64,000 bases of DNA from Clostridium carboxidivorans P7 (GCF_001038625.1 NZ_CP011803.1:3906001-3970000), one strand, 5' to 3'. Numbered from the stretch's first letter, positions 27,355 to 37,606 are shown. Program-made: numbers and translations. Notes: generated by a model from the sequence alone, not told the origin.

Positions 27355-28239
27355 TTATTTACTTGCTAATTTTATAAGTTCCCCTATTTCGTCATGCTTA
27401 AATGTATAGGATTTATTACAAAAATTACAATTAAGTTCTTCATCTTTTCCTTCATCATATATTTCTTTTAGATCTTTTAATCCTATGCTTATTAAAGCTT
27501 TTTCAACCTTTTCTTTTGAGCAATCACATTTATAATAAGGTGTAATGCTGTCTAATATCTTTAAATCCATATCTTCAAAAATATAGTTAAGAATTTCTTC
27601 TATATTCATTCCTTTAGTCATCATTTCTGTTATAGATGGTATCTCTTGCAATCTATAAGTTACTAAATCTGCAGTAAGATCATTTGCTCCTGGCATCATC
27701 TGTACTATAAATCCGCCAGCTGCTTTTATACTCAAATCGGTATCTACAAGCACACCTAATCCAACAGCCGATGGAGTTTGCTCTGAAACAGTAAAATAAT
27801 AAGCTAAATCATCACCTATTTCACCTGTATAAATAGGCACCTGACCAACATAAGGCTCTCTTAGCCCCATATCCTTTATTACTACAAGACTTCCATTTTT
27901 ACCTATAGCTCCACCTACATCTAGTTTTCCTTTGCTATTAGCAGGTAAATCAACTAATGGATTACCAATGTACCCCTTTACTCTAGCATCTGAATAAGCT
28001 GTAACAACTACTCCTTTTGCTTCTCCACCTCCAGAAATTTTAAGAGTTAATGCATCATTTTTAGATTTTAACGTAGAACCCATAAGACTTCCCGCTGTAA
28101 GCATTCTTCCTAATGCCGCAGCTGCTGTAGGAGCACATTTATGCTTTTGTATCCCCTCATTAACAAGTTCTGTAGTTGTAGCTGCTATTATTCTTATATC
28201 ACCATTATTAGCCACAGCTCTTACTAATTTATCTTTCAT
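27355..28239 (-). CDS. hslO: redox-regulated chaperone Hsp33
   Basis: 294 residues. N-terminal domain with [30 protein letters not shown]; the C-terminal zinc switch is complete: Cys238-X-Cys240 and Cys271-X2-Cys274 (KCDCSK ... CNFCNK). Zinc release and disulfide formation on oxidative stress activate holdase function. The start is 3 nt past the stop of the methyltransferase gene with AGGAGG overlapping it, so the two are co-transcribed. Confidence 0.97.
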   Translation of the reverse strand: MKDKLVRAVANNGDIRIIAATTTELVNEGIQKHKCAPTAAAALGRMLTAGSLMGSTLKSKNDALTLKISGGGEAKGVVVTAYSDARVKGYIGNPLVDLPANSKGKLDVGGAIGKNGSLVVIKDMGLREPYVGQVPIYTGEIGDDLAYYFTVSEQTPSAVGLGVLVDTDLSIKAAGGFIVQMMPGANDLTADLVTYRLQEIPSITEMMTKGMNIEEILNYIFEDMDLKILDSITPYYKCDCSKEKVEKALISIGLKDLKEIYDEGKDEELNCNFCNKSYTFKHDEIGELIKLASK

Positions 28240-28242
28240 ATT

Positions 28243-28998
28243 CTAAACTTCCTCCTCATTTGCCTTTTTCACTATATAAGTTATTCTCTCTGTTTCATGG
28301 CTTATAATTTTCTCTTCATAGTTATCCATAACTTTTACAAGTTCTAAGCCGCATAACTTTAGAAGTTCACAAACTCTTTCATGTTTATAAGCTCTTTCAC
28401 TGTGTTCTTCATCAAATCTTCTATAATATTCTCCTTGCTTCACAAAAAATGTAAGATACATGTCCACAATATCATCTTCTAAAAAGTTTTCCCATATATA
28501 GGTTACATTTTCATCATCATAATTGTAAATATTATTTCCAAGTATTTTTGTGAGCTTATAATAAGAATTCATATCAAATATAAATATACCATTATCTTTT
28601 AAATGATTATGTATTCCTTTAAAATATGCTATTAACTTTTCTTCTTCCAATATGTAGTTTGTAGAATCAAGACAACAGGTTATAAGATTGAATTTTTTGT
28701 TCAAATTTAATTGAGTTATATCCTGACAGACAAACTTAACCTTTATACCTTTGCTCCTCATCTTTGTTTCTGCTTCTGTAAGCATATCATAAGATAAGTC
28801 AACAGCCCAAGAAGAAACAAACTTTGCTGCTATAAGTTCAGTTATGTTTCCTGTACCACATCCAAGATCCAAATAATCTTTTCTATCCATATTTAGCTCA
28901 TCATAATTTTTTAATATAGTTTGTACCCAACTTTTATAATCTATATCTTTATTTATGAGTTCATCATAAATATGTGCAAAATCCTTATAACACTTCAT
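28243..28998 (-). CDS. class I SAM-dependent methyltransferase
   Basis: 251 residues. SAM motif I is YLDLGCGTGNIT, followed by SWAVDLSYDML (motif with acidic residue) and LITCCLDSTNYIL; C-terminal strands contain the YRRFDEEHSERAYKHERV segment. The start is taken at ATG 28996-28998 with AAAGG 8 nt upstream. Substrate unknown; lies immediately before hslO. Confidence 0.85.
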   Translation of the reverse strand: MKCYKDFAHIYDELINKDIDYKSWVQTILKNYDELNMDRKDYLDLGCGTGNITELIAAKFVSSWAVDLSYDMLTEAETKMRSKGIKVKFVCQDITQLNLNKKFNLITCCLDSTNYILEEEKLIAYFKGIHNHLKDNGIFIFDMNSYYKLTKILGNNIYNYDDENVTYIWENFLEDDIVDMYLTFFVKQGEYYRRFDEEHSERAYKHERVCELLKLCGLELVKVMDNYEEKIISHETERITYIVKKANEEEV

Positions 28999-29105
28999 TT
29001 TCAATTCCTTTCAAAAGTAAAATTCAATATATCACCAATTAATATTATATACTTTTAAAGTATAAGTCAATAATATAAACTTAATAAAAATCTATATCAT
29101 TGACC

Positions 29106-29357
29106 TCATTCTCTTTCTGAAATCATTTTGTTTGTAGGAAGATTATTCTGCTTTTTTCTTTTAGTCATTATTCCACCTATTCTTCCTGTTTCCTCAGCAG
29201 TAAGAGCTCCCCACCCATATTTACTAACTTTATCATCTAATCCTAATTCATGAGCTATTTCATATTTCATTTTTTCTCTAAGTTTTTCTTCAATACTTAA
29301 TTCTCTGTGAGATTTAAGCTTAGCTTTTATAACTTTTTTCAATGGAGTCTTTCCCAT
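29106..29357 (-). CDS. small acid-soluble spore protein, alpha/beta type (SspF-like)
   Basis: 83 residues. The conserved part KYEIAHELGLDDKV...YGWGALTAEETGRIGG matches alpha/beta SASPs of the SspF type, with the GPR protease cleavage context around EIA. These proteins coat spore DNA and are degraded at germination. A basic N-terminal leader of 25 residues and a longer tail than usual are present. AAAGGGGG ribosome site. Expected to be sigma-G controlled; I could not confirm a promoter. Confidence 0.85.
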   Translation of the reverse strand: MGKTPLKKVIKAKLKSHRELSIEEKLREKMKYEIAHELGLDDKVSKYGWGALTAEETGRIGGIMTKRKKQNNLPTNKMISERE

Positions 29358-29438
29358 AATATTTCCCCCTTTCTTTTTATTATTTTTTACACGAAAGGGA
29401 TTATTTATGCATATTAAAGTAAAGTTAATCCTCCATAA

Positions 29439-31142
29439 TTATCTTCCTTCAGTATACGCATATTTTATTTCATATGGTGCTCCAAATAATGTAAACATAA
29501 TATTTTTAACATATTTACATTTATATAATTCTTTACTTCTATACACTGTAGGTGCTATTACTGCATCCTCAGCTAATAATATATTTTCAGCTTGCTTAAA
29601 TGCGTTAAATCTATCTTCATTTTTATCCTGGCTTAAGTTTGCTGCATTAATAATTAGACTATCATATTTGCTATTTGACCAATTTGTACAAATAATATTT
29701 GAACCTGTAACCCATAAATAAAATTCTGACATAGGATCATTATAATCTGCAAACCAAGTCATAGAACCTAAGTCATAGTCACCACTTTCTATTTTCTTTG
29801 TAAAGTTATCTCCATCTGCATACTCTATCTTTATATTTATTCCTAAATTCTTTTCATACATTTTTCTAAAGAACTCTGCTATGTCTTTTTGTTTTGCATC
29901 AACCCCTGGTTGTATATATCTTATGGTAATTTTTGATGGATCAGTATCCATACCAAGTTCCTTTAATCCTTTCTCTAAAAGCTCTCTTGGATTATTTCCA
30001 TCTTCTTTTAATTTTTTTACCGGCTCAAAGTTAGCTTTTCCCCTAAAATCTTCTTTTCCTATTTGAAGTGAAGGAGGTACAAAAGCATATGCTGGCATGT
30101 ATAATCCTTTCCATAGAGTTTTAGAAACTTCCTCTCTATCTATGGATAAAGAAAATGCCTTTCTAACATTAACATTAGAAAATATCTTATTTTTTTGATT
30201 AAAAAACTCAAAATCAGTAGTTGGCTCTGACAGCTTTACTACGTCAAATTTTGATTGCTTTTTTATTTTGTCTTTGGCTTCTATATTTGTAATCTGAGCT
30301 CCATCTAAAGCTCCATTTAACAACTCATTAGCTATAGTATTACTTTGTTTAAAAATTTTAAAATTTGATTTTTCAAGTTTTACTGTTTTGGCATCCCAAT
30401 ACTTATCATTTTTATAAAGTTCAACTCTATCATTATGAACCCATTGTTTTATAATAAAAGGTCCACAAAATACCATCTTATCTTTTTCGCTTCCATATCT
30501 ATCTTTGTATTTTTCAACTATATCCTGCCTTTGAGGCTGCATTACTATAGAACTTGTTATATTAATAAAATATGCACAAGGATATTCCAAATCTATTTCT
30601 AAAGTTTTAGCATCTAATGCCTTTACCCCTACAATATCAGATGACATATTTTTATTTGCGTTTGTTTTAACATCATTATATTTTTTGCTGCCTTTTATAG
30701 AATATAATAAAAATGCATTAGGTGATTGAATTTGAGGATCTAATGTTCTCTTTATGCCATATTCATAATCTTTTGCAGTAACACTTTTCCCATCGGACCA
30801 CTGATTGTCCCTAATATGAAATGTCCATTTTAACTTATCCTCTGACACATCCCAACTTTTTGCTCCTGCTGGTTTCACTATTTCCTTTCCTGATGAATCT
30901 GTTTCTATTCTTGTAAGTGCTTCATTCACTTCTGACAGTATTTGAAGCGAGCTACGATCTTTAGCCTTAGATTGATCTAAAGTTTTTGGTTCACTATCTA
31001 AAGTAAGATTTAAATATTGACTCTTATCAATTTCTGTTTTAGTAGCAGTTTCAACTTTTTTTGGTTTACTGCATCCTGTTAGTACTGATGTTGAAGTCAA
31101 GGTTAAAATAACAATTACAGATAATAATCTTTTAATATTCAA
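29439..31142 (-). CDS. oppA: oligopeptide ABC transporter substrate-binding lipoprotein
   Basis: 567 residues, typical of SBP family 5. The N-terminus NIKRLLSVIVILTLTSTSV ends in the lipobox LTGC, so it is a membrane-anchored lipoprotein. Family hallmarks: TLDQSKAKDRSSLQIL near the start and KWTFHIRDNQWSDGKSVTAKDYEYGIKRTLDP. The start codon is TTG (31140-31142), with GGAGG 9 nt upstream. No permease or ATPase genes follow, so it is an orphan that must dock on another Opp system. Confidence 0.9.
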   Translation of the reverse strand: MNIKRLLSVIVILTLTSTSVLTGCSKPKKVETATKTEIDKSQYLNLTLDSEPKTLDQSKAKDRSSLQILSEVNEALTRIETDSSGKEIVKPAGAKSWDVSEDKLKWTFHIRDNQWSDGKSVTAKDYEYGIKRTLDPQIQSPNAFLLYSIKGSKKYNDVKTNANKNMSSDIVGVKALDAKTLEIDLEYPCAYFINITSSIVMQPQRQDIVEKYKDRYGSEKDKMVFCGPFIIKQWVHNDRVELYKNDKYWDAKTVKLEKSNFKIFKQSNTIANELLNGALDGAQITNIEAKDKIKKQSKFDVVKLSEPTTDFEFFNQKNKIFSNVNVRKAFSLSIDREEVSKTLWKGLYMPAYAFVPPSLQIGKEDFRGKANFEPVKKLKEDGNNPRELLEKGLKELGMDTDPSKITIRYIQPGVDAKQKDIAEFFRKMYEKNLGINIKIEYADGDNFTKKIESGDYDLGSMTWFADYNDPMSEFYLWVTGSNIICTNWSNSKYDSLIINAANLSQDKNEDRFNAFKQAENILLAEDAVIAPTVYRSKELYKCKYVKNIMFTLFGAPYEIKYAYTEGR

Positions 31143-31501
31143 AGAAAGGTACCTCCTTCGTACTTATCCTTTTTAATTAAACTATGTAACATACTTTCAT
31201 ATCTTAATTTTATACCAAATTCTCTTTAATAAAACATAAACATATGAAATTTGTATATTTTATTTTTGTACATATAAAATATTAACAATTTATTATTCTA
31301 TAAAATAGTATAAGTCTAATTAATTCTATTGTTATATCACAAAGCATTTTTTGCAAATTTTAAGCACATTTAGCAATAAACATATTAAAAAATTATAATA
31401 TAATAATTGTATAAGGCTTTATTACTAATAAAAAAGAGTATATTTTTATTAAGATTCATTATATAATATTAAGTAAAATAAATTTTAGGGGGCATTTAGA
31501 A
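31143..31501. other. AT-rich divergent intergenic region
   Basis: Between oppA and asd. Very AT-rich, several TATAAT-like hexamers (for example at about 31462) without a convincing -35. No lysine riboswitch core, T-box or terminator is seen. The asd ribosome site (GGGGG) lies at its right end. Confidence 0.5.
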
Positions 31502-32497
31502 ATGAATTATAATGTAGCAGTAGTTGGTTGCACAGGAATGGTTGGAAGAAAATTTATAGAAGTATTAGTTGAAAGGAATTTTCCAGTAGCTGAAATTTAC
31601 TTTTTCGCATCTGCAAAATCCGCTGGAAAGGTATTAAAATTTAAAGACAAAGACGTAACTGTTGAAGAATTAAAAGAAGATAACATAAAAAACAAAAAAA
31701 TAGACTTTGCCTTATTTTCTGCAGGGGGCAGCGTAAGTAAGGAATTTGCACCTATTTTTGCAAAATACGGTACTACAGTTATAGATAATAGTAGTGCTTG
31801 GAGAATGGATCCTGAAGTACCTTTGGTAGTTCCTGAAGTAAATCCTGAAGATATTAAATGGAATAAAGGAATAATAGCTAATCCTAATTGTTCTACAATC
31901 CAAGCAGTTGTAGCTTTAAAACCTTTATATGATAAATATGGTATAAAGAGAATAATTTATTCTACTTATCAAGCAGTATCTGGTGCTGGTATGGGTGGCT
32001 ACAATGATTTAGTAGAAGGTTATAAAGGTACTGCACCTAAAAAATTCCCTTATGCTATAGCAGGTAATGTTTTACCACATATAGATGTATTTTTAGAAAA
32101 TGGATACACAAAAGAAGAAATGAAAATGATAGATGAAACACAAAAAATATTACATGATAATAATTTAAAAATAACAGCTACAACAGTAAGAGTTCCTGTT
32201 GTATATGGTCATAGTGAAAGTATAAATGTAGAATTAAATAAAGAATTTGATATAAAGGATATCTTCTCTCTTTATAAAAATGCTGAAGGCATTATATTAA
32301 AAGACGATGTAGATAACCTTGTTTATCCAATGCCTGTAGAAGCTGCTGGTCATGATGAAGTTTATGTTGGAAGATTAAGAAAAGATTTCAGTATAGATAA
32401 TGGACTAAACCTATGGGTTGTAGCAGATAATATAAGAAAAGGTGCAGCTTCTAACGCAATACAAATTGCTGAGTGCATTGTAAAAGGAAATAAATAA
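31502..32497 (+). CDS. asd: aspartate-semialdehyde dehydrogenase
   Basis: 331 residues. NADP motif VVGCTGMVGRKFIE, catalytic Cys in PNCSTIQAVVAL, and the substrate-binding segment RVPVVYGHSESINVE (with the active His). It reduces aspartyl phosphate to the semialdehyde, the branch to lysine/DAP, threonine and methionine. First gene of asd-dapA-dapB. Confidence 0.97.
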   Translation: MNYNVAVVGCTGMVGRKFIEVLVERNFPVAEIYFFASAKSAGKVLKFKDKDVTVEELKEDNIKNKKIDFALFSAGGSVSKEFAPIFAKYGTTVIDNSSAWRMDPEVPLVVPEVNPEDIKWNKGIIANPNCSTIQAVVALKPLYDKYGIKRIIYSTYQAVSGAGMGGYNDLVEGYKGTAPKKFPYAIAGNVLPHIDVFLENGYTKEEMKMIDETQKILHDNNLKITATTVRVPVVYGHSESINVELNKEFDIKDIFSLYKNAEGIILKDDVDNLVYPMPVEAAGHDEVYVGRLRKDFSIDNGLNLWVVADNIRKGAASNAIQIAECIVKGNK

Positions 32498-32544
32498 TTT
32501 AAAACAAAATTATTTATAATATATAAATAAAATGAGGTGTTTGT

Positions 32545-33426
32545 ATGAGTTTATTCAAAGGTTCAGCTGTTGCTATCGTTACTCCTTTTAAGGATGGAGG
32601 CGTTGATTTTAAGAAGTTAGAAGAGCTTCTTGAATGGCATATTAAATCTAGTACAGATGCTATAGTAATTTGTGGAACTACTGGCGAAGCTTCTACTATG
32701 TCTGAACAAGAAAGAAAAGAGACAATTAAATTTACAGTTGATGTAGTTAAAAAAAGAATACCAGTAATAGCAGGTACAGGATCAAATAATACTGCCGCAT
32801 CTATTAATATGAGTAAGTGGGCAGAAAGTATAGGAGTAGATGGACTTTTAGTAATAACGCCTTACTACAATAAGACTACACAAAAAGGTCTTGTTGAGCA
32901 CTTTAAAGCTATTGCAACTAGTGTTAAAAGCCCTATTATTATTTATAATGTACCTGGAAGAACAGGATTAAATATACTTCCAAAAACATTAAAAGTATTA
33001 TGCGAATTAGATAATATAGTTGCTGTTAAAGAAGCTAGTGGAAATATAAGCCAAATAGCTGAAATTAAAGCTGTTTGTGGTGATAAACTTGACATATATT
33101 CTGGAAATGATGATCAAATAATTCCTATAATGGCTTTAGGCGGAATTGGTGTTATATCTGTACTTGCAAATGTAATTCCTAAGGATGTACATGACATGTG
33201 CGAATTATTCTTAAATGGTAAAGTAAAAGAAGCATTAAAAATACAATTAGATTCTTTGGCTTTAACAAATGCATTATTCATAGAAACAAACCCAATACCT
33301 GTTAAAACAGCTATGAATATCATGGGAATGAATGTTGGAAATTTAAGACTTCCTCTTTGTGACATGGTTCCAAATAATCTAGATGTTTTAAAAAAAGAAC
33401 TTAAAAATTATGGGCTTTTAAAGTAA
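32545..33426 (+). CDS. dapA: 4-hydroxy-tetrahydrodipicolinate synthase
   Basis: 293 residues. TIM-barrel with [28 protein letters not shown] and the Schiff-base lysine in VAVKEASGN. Condenses aspartate semialdehyde with pyruvate. Follows asd by 47 nt and precedes dapB by 12 nt. The product feeds peptidoglycan, lysine and, in spores, dipicolinate. Confidence 0.97.
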   Translation: MSLFKGSAVAIVTPFKDGGVDFKKLEELLEWHIKSSTDAIVICGTTGEASTMSEQERKETIKFTVDVVKKRIPVIAGTGSNNTAASINMSKWAESIGVDGLLVITPYYNKTTQKGLVEHFKAIATSVKSPIIIYNVPGRTGLNILPKTLKVLCELDNIVAVKEASGNISQIAEIKAVCGDKLDIYSGNDDQIIPIMALGGIGVISVLANVIPKDVHDMCELFLNGKVKEALKIQLDSLALTNALFIETNPIPVKTAMNIMGMNVGNLRLPLCDMVPNNLDVLKKELKNYGLLK

Positions 33427-33438
33427 GGAGGATTTTCC

Positions 33439-34185
33439 ATGGTTAAAATTATATTAAGCGGATGTAATGGCAAAATGGGCAAAGTTATATCAAAACTAGC
33501 AGATAGTTCTTCTGATTTAACTATTGCAGCTGGAATAGATAAAAACACTGAAAAAACTAGTTTCCCAGTATTTGCAGACATATCTAAGTGTACTGTTGAT
33601 GCTGACGTTATTCTAGACTTTTCAAGACCAGATGCCTTAGAAGGACTACTTAAATATAGCAAAGAAAAAAATATAGGAATCGTTCTTTGCACTACAGGAT
33701 ATACTAAGGAACAAATTGATGAAATAAATAAAGCATCAAAAGAGATACCTGTATTCCGTTCAGCTAATATGTCCATAGGAATTAATGTTATAAACAAAGT
33801 ATTAAGAAATATAAGCGAATTACTCTATAAGGATTTTGATATTGAAATAATAGAAAAGCACCATAATCAAAAGGTTGATGCTCCAAGTGGCACTGCTATT
33901 CTTCTTGGTAATACTATAAAAGATTCTATACCTGAAGAAACTAAATTTGTTTATGGGAGAGAAGGCATATCAAAAAGAACTCATGACGAAATAGGAATAC
34001 ATGCAGTTAGAGGTGGTTCTATAGTTGGCGATCACGAGGTTATATTTGCTGGCAAGGATGAAATTATAGAATTAAAGCATACAGCTATGTCAAGAGATAT
34101 ATTTGCTATTGGCGCTCTCAAAGCTTGTCAATTTATGTTTGGAAAAGATAAAGGATTATATTCCATGGATGATGTAATAAAATAA
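33439..34185 (+). CDS. dapB: 4-hydroxy-tetrahydrodipicolinate reductase
   Basis: 248 residues. NAD(P) motif [10 protein letters not shown], substrate loop [18 protein letters not shown] (catalytic His/Lys) and [22 protein letters not shown] site. Last gene of the asd operon; later DAP steps are not in the window unless the PatA-like aminotransferase at 43606 contributes. Confidence 0.97.
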   Translation: MVKIILSGCNGKMGKVISKLADSSSDLTIAAGIDKNTEKTSFPVFADISKCTVDADVILDFSRPDALEGLLKYSKEKNIGIVLCTTGYTKEQIDEINKASKEIPVFRSANMSIGINVINKVLRNISELLYKDFDIEIIEKHHNQKVDAPSGTAILLGNTIKDSIPEETKFVYGREGISKRTHDEIGIHAVRGGSIVGDHEVIFAGKDEIIELKHTAMSRDIFAIGALKACQFMFGKDKGLYSMDDVIK

Positions 34186-34208
34186 ATATTAGTAGCTTGT
34201 ATGAAAAA

Positions 34209-34243
34209 GCTAATTGTGCTAGCGTTTAGCTAGCACAATTAGC
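34209..34243. terminator. bidirectional terminator that overlaps the end of a hydrolase gene
   Basis: Perfect 15-bp stem GCTAATTGTGCTAGC / GCTAGCACAATTAGC. The 5-nt loop contains the stop codon of the minus-strand hydrolase gene (34226-34228), so that gene's last five codons form one arm. TTTTTC follows on the minus strand; the plus-strand side (dapB) is AT-rich. Confidence 0.85.
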
Positions 34244-35008
34244 TAATTTATATTCTTTACAAGCATTTACTAATGCTTTGAATATCAAAAGCTGTTCATC
34301 ATTGCGTTCACCTAACATTTCAGGATGCCATTGCACACCTAATACAAATCTATCACCTTTCATTTCTATAGCTTCTACTATCCCATCTGGTGATACAGTA
34401 GCAACATTAAATGTATCAGCTACATCTTTTATAGCTTGGTGATGATAAGAATTTACTCCTAATTTTTCTTTATTAAAAATTTTATAAAATTTAGTTTTTT
34501 TATTAACATTAACCTCATGTACTGGGTTATATTTTGGTGATCCCTTAGCCGAATGATTTATAAAATTATTATTTCTTAATTCTGATTGAACTTGAGATAA
34601 ATCTTGATAAAGGGTTCCTCCACAAACTACATTTAAAAGTTGATATCCTCTGCAAACACCTAAAATAGGAACTTTACTATTTTCTATAATGTTTCTTGCT
34701 AATTGTAATTCCTGTTCATCTCTTTCTGGAATTATATTTCCTATATTTTCTCCTATATTTTCCCCATAATATTTTGGTTGAATATCAGCTCCACCTGCGA
34801 AAACTACACCATCTATAATATCAATAATATTTTCAACATTATTTCTATCACTAAATACAGGTATAATTACAGGAATTCCACCTGCTTTTTCCACTGCTTT
34901 AACGTAATCATTTGCAGCAAGCTGATACTCAAATCCACATCCAAATCCTTCATAAACTCCATTTAATTCATAAGAATAATCTGCACATATGCCTATAACT
35001 GGTTTCAT
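34226..35008 (-). CDS. puuD: gamma-glutamyl-gamma-aminobutyrate hydrolase family (peptidase C26), copy 1
   Basis: 260 residues. Class I glutamine-amidotransferase-like fold with nucleophile Cys119 in ILGVCRGYQLLNVVCGG, catalytic His228 and Glu230 in GVQWHPEM. The family cleaves gamma-glutamyl amides; PuuD frees GABA from gamma-glutamyl-GABA. A close paralogue lies at 36821. It has its own sigma-54 promoter and activator site, and no other gene follows in its transcript. The gene symbol is by family and may not reflect substrate. Confidence 0.88.
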   Translation of the reverse strand: MKPVIGICADYSYELNGVYEGFGCGFEYQLAANDYVKAVEKAGGIPVIIPVFSDRNNVENIIDIIDGVVFAGGADIQPKYYGENIGENIGNIIPERDEQELQLARNIIENSKVPILGVCRGYQLLNVVCGGTLYQDLSQVQSELRNNNFINHSAKGSPKYNPVHEVNVNKKTKFYKIFNKEKLGVNSYHHQAIKDVADTFNVATVSPDGIVEAIEMKGDRFVLGVQWHPEMLGERNDEQLLIFKALVNACKEYKLANCAS

Positions 35009-35123
35009 TTTTTATTCCTCCTATTTTTATTAATAAATTTTTTATTATTTAAAATACCACAATTGATGCTTTAAATATTATGCATTGTAAATCCTCCTTC
35101 CGAGCTTTACAATTATATACAAT

Positions 35124-35140
35124 AGCAATAAGTATGCCAA
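35124..35140 (-). promoter_or_regulatory. sigma-54 (-24/-12) promoter of hydrolase copy 1
   Basis: On the minus strand TTGGCATACTTATTGCT, agreeing with the TGGCAC-N5-TTGCW consensus in both GG and GC elements. It lies about 115 nt before the ATG at 35008. The twin gene has a nearly identical element in the same place. Confidence 0.85.
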
Positions 35141-35194
35141 TTTCAAATTTATAGACTTTTCTAAGTGTTCACGGTTATTTTTTAATTTATATTT

Positions 35195-35216
35195 TCAAAA
35201 CGATTTATCATTTTGA
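35195..35216 (-). promoter_or_regulatory. putative enhancer (activator) site for sigma-54 regulator, copy 1
   Basis: Half-sites TCAAAACGA and TCATTTTGA spaced by 4 nt, lying within a longer 22-bp inverted repeat (35179-35200 with 35211-35232). Its centre is 65.5 nt from the promoter edge. The other hydrolase promoter has the same half-sites, gap and distance (64.5). Confidence 0.7.
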
Positions 35217-35260
35217 AAATATAAATTAAAAACATTTATTTTCATATGTTTTAACAATAA

Positions 35261-35293
35261 AAAAGCTTGTTGTCACTTTGACAACAAGCTTTT
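35261..35293 (-). terminator. terminator of permease gene
   Basis: AAAAGCTTGTTGTCA / TGACAACAAGCTTTT with a 3-nt loop, followed by TTTTATTG on the minus strand. Its centre contains TTGTCACTTTGACAA, like the terminator of the sigma-54 regulator. 35217-35260 is AT-rich without other elements. Confidence 0.85.
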
Positions 35294-35328
35294 CATTTTG
35301 AATTTACTATATAATTTTATATTTTTAA

Positions 35329-36738
35329 TTAGCAACCTTCTTTAATTTTGCTTTCCTCTTTAGAAGAATTGTTTTTATTAAGACCAAATGCATAATAACA
35401 AACAGTTAAACCTATAAGCCAAATTGGTCCTACAATAACTGCTATTAAAGTATCAGGACTTAATGACATTACCAAAAATACAAATACTAAATATGCTAAA
35501 GCAAAATAATTTGTATATGGATACATCTTCATTGGAAATTTTAATTTTTTTACTTGTTCAGATGTAAGACCCTTTCTAAACTTTATTTGTACTAAAACTA
35601 TCATAAACCATGCAAATAATCCTGCAAAAGTTGCAATACTAGCAAGATACACAAATACTTTACCTGGAAGAAAATAGTTAAGCACAACACCAATTAGCAT
35701 ACATGCTGAAGATGCCAAAATTGCATTCATAGGGACATGTCTTTCACTAACTTTTCCAAAAACTTTTGGTGCTGAGCCTTGAAGGGACAAGTTATATACC
35801 ATACGTCCTGTTGTATAAATACCACTATTGCATCCAGACAACGCTGCTGTTAATACAACAAAGTTTATAATTCCAGCTGCAGATTTAATACCAAGTTTAC
35901 TAAATGTTAAAACAAACGGACTGCCAATTACCCCTATTTTATTCCATGGATAAAGACACATAATTACTGTTAATGCTCCTACATAGAATATACAAATTCT
36001 CCAGAAAACTTTATTAATAGCGGATGGTATAGTTTTTTCTGGATTTTTTGCTTCACCAGCAGTAATACCTATAAGTTCAGTACCAAAGAAAGCAAAAGTA
36101 ACCAATGCCAAAGCACTTACAGGTCCTTTTACTCCATTAGGGAAAAATCCTCCATTAATCCATAAGTTTGAAAAACCAATAGGCTTTCCTGCATTACCTA
36201 TTCCAGTTACAATCATGACTACACCTACAACAATCATGAGAATAATGGCAACAACTTTTATAAGAGCAAACCAAAACTCACACTCTCCAAAGGCTTTTAC
36301 TGCAACTAAGTTTACAAATACCATAATAACAAGAGCTGTAAGAGCTGATCCCCATTTAGGAATTCCCGGAAACCAGAAGTTAATATAAATTCCTATTGCA
36401 GTAAGTTCCGCCATACAACATGAAACCCAATTCAACCAATAAGTCCATCCTGTTAAATATCCTGCAAGTGGTCCCATATATTCATTAGCATAAGCACTAA
36501 ATGAACCTGCAACTGGATGTTCAACTGCCATTTCACCAAGTGCACGCATAATAATAAATAAGATAATTCCTCCAGCTAAATATGATAGCAAAATTGCAGG
36601 TCCTGCCATTTTAATAGTTGTTGCTGATCCTAAAAATAAACCAACACCTATTGCGCCACCTAACGCTATCATTTGAATATGTCTTTCTTCTAATCCACGT
36701 TCAAGATTTTCATGCGAACCATTATTTTTATCACTCAT
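35329..36738 (-). CDS. APC-family amino acid permease
   Basis: About 469 residues from the ATG at 36736-36738 (MSDKNNGSHENL), which has AAGGGGG upstream. About 12 membrane segments; hallmark GLEERHIQMIALGGAIGVGLFLGS and TLVTFAFFGTELIGITAGEA are typical of the AnsP/GabP/LysP group. It imports an amino acid or a small amine by proton symport. Between the two hydrolase genes, and downstream of the copy-2 sigma-54 promoter, so its cargo may be a gamma-glutamyl compound or GABA; not determinable here. Confidence 0.88.
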   Translation of the reverse strand: MSDKNNGSHENLERGLEERHIQMIALGGAIGVGLFLGSATTIKMAGPAILLSYLAGGIILFIIMRALGEMAVEHPVAGSFSAYANEYMGPLAGYLTGWTYWLNWVSCCMAELTAIGIYINFWFPGIPKWGSALTALVIMVFVNLVAVKAFGECEFWFALIKVVAIILMIVVGVVMIVTGIGNAGKPIGFSNLWINGGFFPNGVKGPVSALALVTFAFFGTELIGITAGEAKNPEKTIPSAINKVFWRICIFYVGALTVIMCLYPWNKIGVIGSPFVLTFSKLGIKSAAGIINFVVLTAALSGCNSGIYTTGRMVYNLSLQGSAPKVFGKVSERHVPMNAILASSACMLIGVVLNYFLPGKVFVYLASIATFAGLFAWFMIVLVQIKFRKGLTSEQVKKLKFPMKMYPYTNYFALAYLVFVFLVMSLSPDTLIAVIVGPIWLIGLTVCYYAFGLNKNNSSKEESKIKEGC

Positions 36739-36820
36739 ACTTTTAACCCCCTTAAATCTAAAATATTTCATTCAGTTAATTGTTCATATTATTTGCAATT
36801 ATAAAGCGGTGCCAATCAGC

Positions 36821-37606
36821 TTAACTGGCACAATGAAGTATTTTATATTCCTTGCAAGCGTTTATAAGTGCCTTAAATATCAAAAGTTGCTCATCATTGC
36901 GTTCGCTTAACATTTCAGGATGCCATTGTACACCTACCACAAATCTATCTTCCCTTTTTAATTCTATAGCTTCAACTATTCCATCTGGTGATATAGTAGA
37001 AACATTAAAATCGTCAGCTACATCCTTTATTGCTTGATGATGATAAGAATTCACGCTCATAGTTTTTTTATTAAAAATTCTATAAAATCTACTTTTTTCA
37101 TTAATCTTAACTTCATGCACCGGGTTATATTTTGGTGACCCCTTCATTGAATGATTTATAATTTTATTATTTCTTAATTCTAATGGAATTTCAGATAAGT
37201 CCTGATAAAGAGTTCCTCCACAAACCACATTTAAAAGTTGATATCCTCTGCAAACACCTAAAATAGGAATTTCAGTATTTTCAATAATATTTTTTGCTAA
37301 TTGCAGTTCCTGTCTATCTCTTTCTGGAATTATTTGTCCTATTTTTGTTCCTATGTATTGTCCATAATGCTTTGGTTCAATATCTGCTCCACCTGCAAAA
37401 ATTATACCATCTGCAATATCGATAACGTTTTCAATATTATTCAAATCATTAAACACTGGAATAATTACAGGAATTCCCCCTGCCTTTTCAACTGCCTTAA
37501 CATAATCATTGGCAGTAAGCTGATAATCAAATCCACATCCAAAGCCCTCATAAACTCCATTCAATCCATAAGAATAATCTGCACATATGCCTATAACTGG
37601 TTTCAT
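36821..37606 (-). CDS. puuD: gamma-glutamyl-gamma-aminobutyrate hydrolase family, copy 2
   Basis: 261 residues, close to copy 1 along its whole length (identical MKPVIGICADYSY start and PILGVCRGYQLLNVVCGG core). Same catalytic Cys, His and Glu; no sign of decay. First gene of a transcript that also carries the permease 82 nt downstream. Copies differ mostly in the 75-115 region and near the end (KILHCAS against KLANCAS). This is a recent duplication with its promoter and control site. Confidence 0.88.
   Translation of the reverse strand: MKPVIGICADYSYGLNGVYEGFGCGFDYQLTANDYVKAVEKAGGIPVIIPVFNDLNNIENVIDIADGIIFAGGADIEPKHYGQYIGTKIGQIIPERDRQELQLAKNIIENTEIPILGVCRGYQLLNVVCGGTLYQDLSEIPLELRNNKIINHSMKGSPKYNPVHEVKINEKSRFYRIFNKKTMSVNSYHHQAIKDVADDFNVSTISPDGIVEAIELKREDRFVVGVQWHPEMLSERNDEQLLIFKALINACKEYKILHCAS

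Noticed and set aside
31143..31501. Lysine riboswitch before asd-dapA-dapB
   Set aside because: No conserved lysine-riboswitch core or terminator in this AT-rich region.
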